A program made the position numbers and the translations under genes. Under the pieces are notes generated by a model. The model ran no database searches and was not told the DNA's origin. It was given only the letters and a program-made list of their open reading frames with translations. This document shows positions 47,661 to 50,208 of a DNA stretch of 50,208 nt, piece by piece. The stretch is from contig NZ_QJUG01000037.1 in NCBI RefSeq assembly GCF_003426775.1, positions 1 through 50,208 on the forward strand, given 5' to 3'. The stretch comes from Allorhizocola rhizosphaerae. GTDB lineage: Bacteria; Actinomycetota; Actinomycetes; Mycobacteriales; Micromonosporaceae. Position 1 is the first letter of the stretch. Each line of letters starts with the position of its first letter.

Positions 47661-47793
47661 GGGCCGCCCGTCAGCGCGACCATCAACGGCAGCCCGGCGG
47701 AGACGTCGAACCGCCCCCGCGCCGGCGATCAGCACTCGCTGTGCCGGCGCGAGCCGCGTGAACAGGGCGGGCCGCTGCAGTGAGAACCACGCC
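47661..47793 (-). pseudogene. Short frameshifted gene remnant (DUF1152-like N-terminus)
   Basis: Immediately after the DUF574 methyltransferase gene, the minus strand reads FSLQRPALFTRLAPAQRVLI, then AGAG, and after a one-base shift at the C5 run (47713-47717) continues FDVSAGLPLMVALTG. Joined, the text gives VLIAGAGG-FDV-AGLPL, like the nucleotide-binding start of DUF1152 proteins. No start codon and no downstream body exist, so it is a relic. Confidence 0.35.
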
Positions 47794-47794
47794 G

Positions 47795-48604
47795 CTACGG
47801 TTTGCGGGCCACGCCGCACCACTCGGTGACCGGCGTGGTGTCGTTGCCGTCGGGCCGCCACTGCGACACGGTCGCCAGGCCGGGCTCCAGGATCTCCAGA
47901 CCGTCGAAGTATTCGGCGATCTGCTGCGGCGTGCGCACGCACATCGGCGCGGAGCCGCTCTCGTTCCACATGGCCAGCGCCCGCTCGACGGCCTCGCGGT
48001 GCACCTCGACCGTGGGGTGCGAGATGACCAGATGGCTCCCCGACGGGACGGCCTTGACCAGCGTGCGCACGATCGAGGTCGCCGCATCGTCGTCCACGAC
48101 GAAGTTCACGATGCCGAGCAGCATGATGGCGACGGGCTTGGTGAAGTCGAGCGTTTCCTGCGCGGCCGCGAGGATCTTCTCCGGATCGCGGATGTCGGCG
48201 TCGATGTACGCGGTCGCGCCCTCGGGTGTGCTGGTGAGCAGCGCGCGGGCGTGCACGAGCACCATCGGGTCGTTGTCCACATACACGATGCGGGCGTCGG
48301 GCCGGGTCCGCTGCGCGACCTCGTGCGTGTTGTCGGCCGTGGGCAGGCCCGTGCCGACGTCCAGGAACTGTCCAATGCCGACATCGCCCGCCAGGTGGCG
48401 AACGACCCGGCCGAGGAACTCGCGGTTGTATCGGGCGGACTGCACCAGCTCGGGCATGAAGGCCAGGAACTGCTCCCCCGCTTCGCGGTCGGCCGCGAAG
48501 TTGTCCTTGCCGCCCAGCAGGTAGTTCCACAGCCGGGCGGAGTGTGCGACGGAGGTGTCCAAACGCGACAGGGCGTCGCTGGCGTCGGTCGGCGTCTCAT
48601 TCAC
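47795..48604 (-). CDS. DUF574/SAV2177-type SAM-dependent methyltransferase
   Basis: The protein has 269 residues. SVAHSARLWNYLLGGKDNFA followed by ADREAG near the N-terminus and QFLDVGTGLPTADNTHEVAQ are the hallmarks of the DUF574 methyltransferase family, abundant in Streptomyces and relatives. VYVDNDPMVLVHARALL binds the cofactor. IMLLGIVNFVVDDDAA and a C-terminal TEWCGVARKP are also typical. Substrate is unknown. It lies 109 bases downstream of the XRE/DUF5753 gene. Confidence 0.92.
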   Translation of the reverse strand: MNETPTDASDALSRLDTSVAHSARLWNYLLGGKDNFAADREAGEQFLAFMPELVQSARYNREFLGRVVRHLAGDVGIGQFLDVGTGLPTADNTHEVAQRTRPDARIVYVDNDPMVLVHARALLTSTPEGATAYIDADIRDPEKILAAAQETLDFTKPVAIMLLGIVNFVVDDDAATSIVRTLVKAVPSGSHLVISHPTVEVHREAVERALAMWNESGSAPMCVRTPQQIAEYFDGLEILEPGLATVSQWRPDGNDTTPVTEWCGVARKP

Positions 48605-48680
48605 GGCTGCCAGGGTAGCGGCACGTCCACCAGTTGGGAACGGTCAGTCACCTGATTGATCAGACATCGGTCGGTGCCGC

Positions 48681-48713
48681 GAAGAGGCGCAGAAGAGGCG
48701 CAGAAGAGGCGCA
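48681..48713. repeat. Three perfect 11-nt tandem repeats after the XRE/DUF5753 gene
   Basis: GAAGAGGCGCA is repeated at 48681-48691, 48692-48702 and 48703-48713, directly adjoining the stop codon of the regulator. It lies in the 3' region and upstream of the DUF574 gene. Confidence 0.85.
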
Positions 48714-49604
48714 TCAGGCGGCGTCGAGGTCGGCGGCGATGCGGTGCAGGATTTCGGGCGTCTCGTCGGGCTGGGCCGCCTCGATGCACAGCGTCTCCAT
48801 GACGAGCGCGTATTGGTCGACATCGTCGCGCTTGTCGAGGTAGAGCGCGCTGGTGAGCTCCTCGACGTAGACCACGTCGGGCAGGTCGGGCTCGGCGAAG
48901 CGCAGGATGCTGAACGCGCCGCCGCCGTGCACCGCGTGCCCTCCAATGTGGAAAGGCACCACCTGCACGCGGACGTTGGGCAGTTGGGTCGCCTCGATGA
49001 GCGCCTGGATCTGCCGGCGCATGACCTCTCTTCCGCCGACGGGGCGACGCAGCGCGCCCTCGTCGACGACCGCCCAGAACTGTGGCGGGTCGGGCCGGGT
49101 CAGCACCTGCTGGCGCTCCATGCGCAGCTCGACCCGGCGTTTGATCTCGTCTTCGGGTGCGCGCCCGTGGCCGAGCATGACCACGGCCCTGGCGTAGTCG
49201 CGGGTCTGCAGCAGCCCGGGGATGAACTGGATCTCGTAGCAGCGGATGAGTGAGGCCGCCGATTCGAGTCCGATGTAGGGCTGGAACCACGCGGGCAGGA
49301 TGTCGCCGTAGCGGTGCCACCAGCCGGGGGCGTTGGCGTCGCGGGCGAGCACCAGCAGGCGCTCGCGCTCCTCGCCCTTCGCCAGGCCGTAGTAGGTGAG
49401 CAGGTCGGCGACGTCGCGCTCCTTGAAGCCGACGCGGCCGAGCTCCATCCGGCTGATCTTGGACTCCGACGCGCGGATCTGCCAGCCCGCGTCCTCGCGC
49501 GTGATCCCTCTGGCCTCGCGCAGCCGTCGAAGATTCGCACCGAGCATGATGCGCAGCACGGTGGGCCCGCCGGACACCCCACCATCCCTTGGTGGCGTCG
49601 TCAA
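48714..49604 (-). CDS. XRE regulator with DUF5753 domain (Scr1-type)
   Basis: The protein has 296 residues. The HTH lies at about 20-75 (LGANLRRLREARGITREDAG, then ASESKISRMELGRVGF). The rest is the DUF5753 ligand-like domain, with SAASLIRCYEIQFIPGLLQT and LPNVRVQVVPFHIGGHAVHG. The TTG at 49604 has GGAGG nine bases upstream; a GTG at 49577 is an alternative. Such regulators are normally encoded next to a DUF397 protein, as here. The pair is thought to act in development or as a TA-like module in Streptomyces. Confidence 0.9.
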   Translation of the reverse strand: MTTPPRDGGVSGGPTVLRIMLGANLRRLREARGITREDAGWQIRASESKISRMELGRVGFKERDVADLLTYYGLAKGEERERLLVLARDANAPGWWHRYGDILPAWFQPYIGLESAASLIRCYEIQFIPGLLQTRDYARAVVMLGHGRAPEDEIKRRVELRMERQQVLTRPDPPQFWAVVDEGALRRPVGGREVMRRQIQALIEATQLPNVRVQVVPFHIGGHAVHGGGAFSILRFAEPDLPDVVYVEELTSALYLDKRDDVDQYALVMETLCIEAAQPDETPEILHRIAADLDAA

Positions 49605-49638
49605 CGCACCAAACCTCCGATCCGTCCGTGGTCGCTGG

Positions 49639-49935
49639 CTACTGCTCGGCTTGACACGTCAGCATGTCACTATCCTCCGCAGCATCCTTCGCGGCGGATG
49701 ACTGCTCGACAAGATCGTCGAAATCGCCGTCCCGCACGCCGGTCAGAAAGGCGGCGATCTCGTCCGCCGTGAAGATCAATGCCGGGCCGTCCGGATTGCG
49801 GGAGTTGCGGATCATGTAGCCCGAGCCGTGCGGCAGGCGGGCCAGCTCAACGCAGTTGCCGCTTGCCCCGCTGCGACCGCTCTTGCGCCAGTTGAGCAGG
49901 GATAACGGCGCGTCGGTGTTGCCGATGATAGTCAC
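49639..49935 (-). CDS. DUF397 protein, partner of the XRE/DUF5753 regulator
   Basis: A GTG at 49935 with GGAGGG upstream gives 98 residues. LNWRKSGRSGASGNCVELAR, then VRNSR-like IRNSRNPDGPALIFTADEIA and AFLTGVRDGDFD, is a complete DUF397 domain. The longer frame from 50016 carries a Cys/Lys-rich stretch without family similarity. A 25-residue Ser/Glu-rich tail is extra. It lies 34 bases upstream of the regulator gene and both are probably in one transcript. Confidence 0.9.
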   Translation of the reverse strand: MTIIGNTDAPLSLLNWRKSGRSGASGNCVELARLPHGSGYMIRNSRNPDGPALIFTADEIAAFLTGVRDGDFDDLVEQSSAAKDAAEDSDMLTCQAEQ

Positions 49936-49967
49936 GAACTTAATTCCCTCCGTCCGCTGCACCGACC

Positions 49968-49995
49968 AAATGCACGTGCATTCGCCCTTGCATTT
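49968..49995. promoter_or_regulatory. Palindromic operator-like site upstream of the DUF397/XRE operon
   Basis: The 12-base perfect palindrome ATGCACGTGCAT (49970-49981) lies within larger arms AAATGCA (49968-49974) and TGCATTT (49989-49995). It is 33 bases from the DUF397 start. Binding by the XRE regulator is a reasonable guess. Confidence 0.5.
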
Positions 49996-50099
49996 GCAAC
50001 TTTCGAGGGGCATCATAACCCCAAGTGGCCGGGTACGAATTGCCCTCGATCAATGAACGCGGTGGTCGGGCGGGGTCGCGCAGCAGAAGGGACCATGGG

Positions 50100-50208
50100 G
50101 TGGAGCCATACGTCGTCGCCGCCGCGGTGGGACTCGCCGCCGCAGCCGCGGGCGCGGCCGCCGCCGCGCGGATGTGGCTGCGGGCGCGCCTGGCCGAGGC
50201 CGAGGTGG
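50100..50208 (+). CDS. Membrane or signalling protein, N-terminal fragment at window edge
   Basis: A GTG at 50100 opens a frame of 36 codons to the end, with a nearly pure Ala/Val/Gly helix (VEPYVVAAAVGLAAAAAG) and then basic residues RMWLRARLAEAEV. An AAGGGA lies 10 bases upstream. This reads as an N-terminal signal anchor followed by the start of a coiled coil, as in sensor kinases, but the product cannot be named from this part. Confidence 0.5.
   Translation, partial: MEPYVVAAAVGLAAAAAGAAAAARMWLRARLAEAEV

Overview
The window is high-GC DNA of an actinomycete. The evidence is the gene content: an actinobacterial Tad pilus locus, a mycosin with ESX/PPE-like proteins, an XRE/DUF5753 regulator paired with a DUF397 protein, a DUF574-type methyltransferase, DUF2630, DUF2786, oligoribonuclease, a GT87 mannosyltransferase and two lipoprotein L,D-transpeptidases. 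GTG and TTG starts are frequent and most co-directional genes overlap by 4 bases. A filamentous, Streptosporangiales-like actinomycete fits best, but that placement is inference from gene families only.

Region 1 (1-9.0 kb) is a complete-looking Tad (tight adherence) secretion/pilus operon on the minus strand. In transcription order it holds a lipoprotein, a secreted poly-Gly protein, a SAF/CpaB protein, a TadZ-like ATPase, a 20-residue mini-ORF, TadA, TadB, TadC, a 58-residue Flp-like pilin, three TadE-like pseudopilins and the start of a LysM/BTAD-type membrane protein that leaves the window. The prepilin peptidase is divergent on the plus strand and overlaps an alpha/beta-hydrolase that has lost its nucleophile segment. 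Region 2 (9.6-15.8 kb) has a serine hydrolase, a mycosin with two ESX-associated partners, a second small ESX-like set whose two larger genes are both broken by frameshifts, and a small secreted Cys-containing protein. No EccB/C/D/E core is present.

Region 3 (15.8-20.8 kb) has a triple-BON protein, a divergent DUF2786/HTH pair, a MazF/PemK-type toxin-antitoxin pair, copies of an interspersed repeat and tRNA-Leu(UAG). Region 4 (20.8-24.1 kb) is a bcp peroxiredoxin divergent from a three-gene ECF nickel/cobalt transporter (MN fusion, Q, O). An inverted repeat between them matches the Streptomyces Nur nickel-regulator box, so nickel is the likely substrate; the ATPase carries an in-frame 15-nt minisatellite. 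Region 5 (24.1-26.5 kb) has a membrane protein, a decayed 5' end of a secreted xylanase/CBM-type gene with a 46-nt tandem duplication, and an AraC regulator divergent from a DinB-like protein.

Region 6 (26.5-33.3 kb) looks like an extracytoplasmic copper/thiol-redox cluster: membrane protein, DsbA-like protein, MauE-like protein, ECF sigma factor, divergent zinc-finger anti-sigma-like protein, CopC-CopD fusion, YcnI and a Pro-rich membrane protein. Region 7 (33.4-39.0 kb) has a small GNAT-like protein, a mannosyltransferase, oligoribonuclease, tRNA-His(GUG), two tandem lipoprotein L,D-transpeptidases and a ribbon-helix-helix protein with a probable operator. Region 8 (39.3-41.3 kb) is a plus-strand set of two small proteins, a membrane/pentapeptide-repeat protein and an XRE regulator.

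Region 9 (41.3-50.2 kb) has an M64 metallopeptidase, a CDF metal exporter divergent from an ABC exporter, a protein of unknown function, two methyltransferases, DUF2630, a YCII protein, the XRE/DUF5753-DUF397 pair and the start of a membrane protein at the right edge. All function calls come from reading translated sequence; no database search was run.
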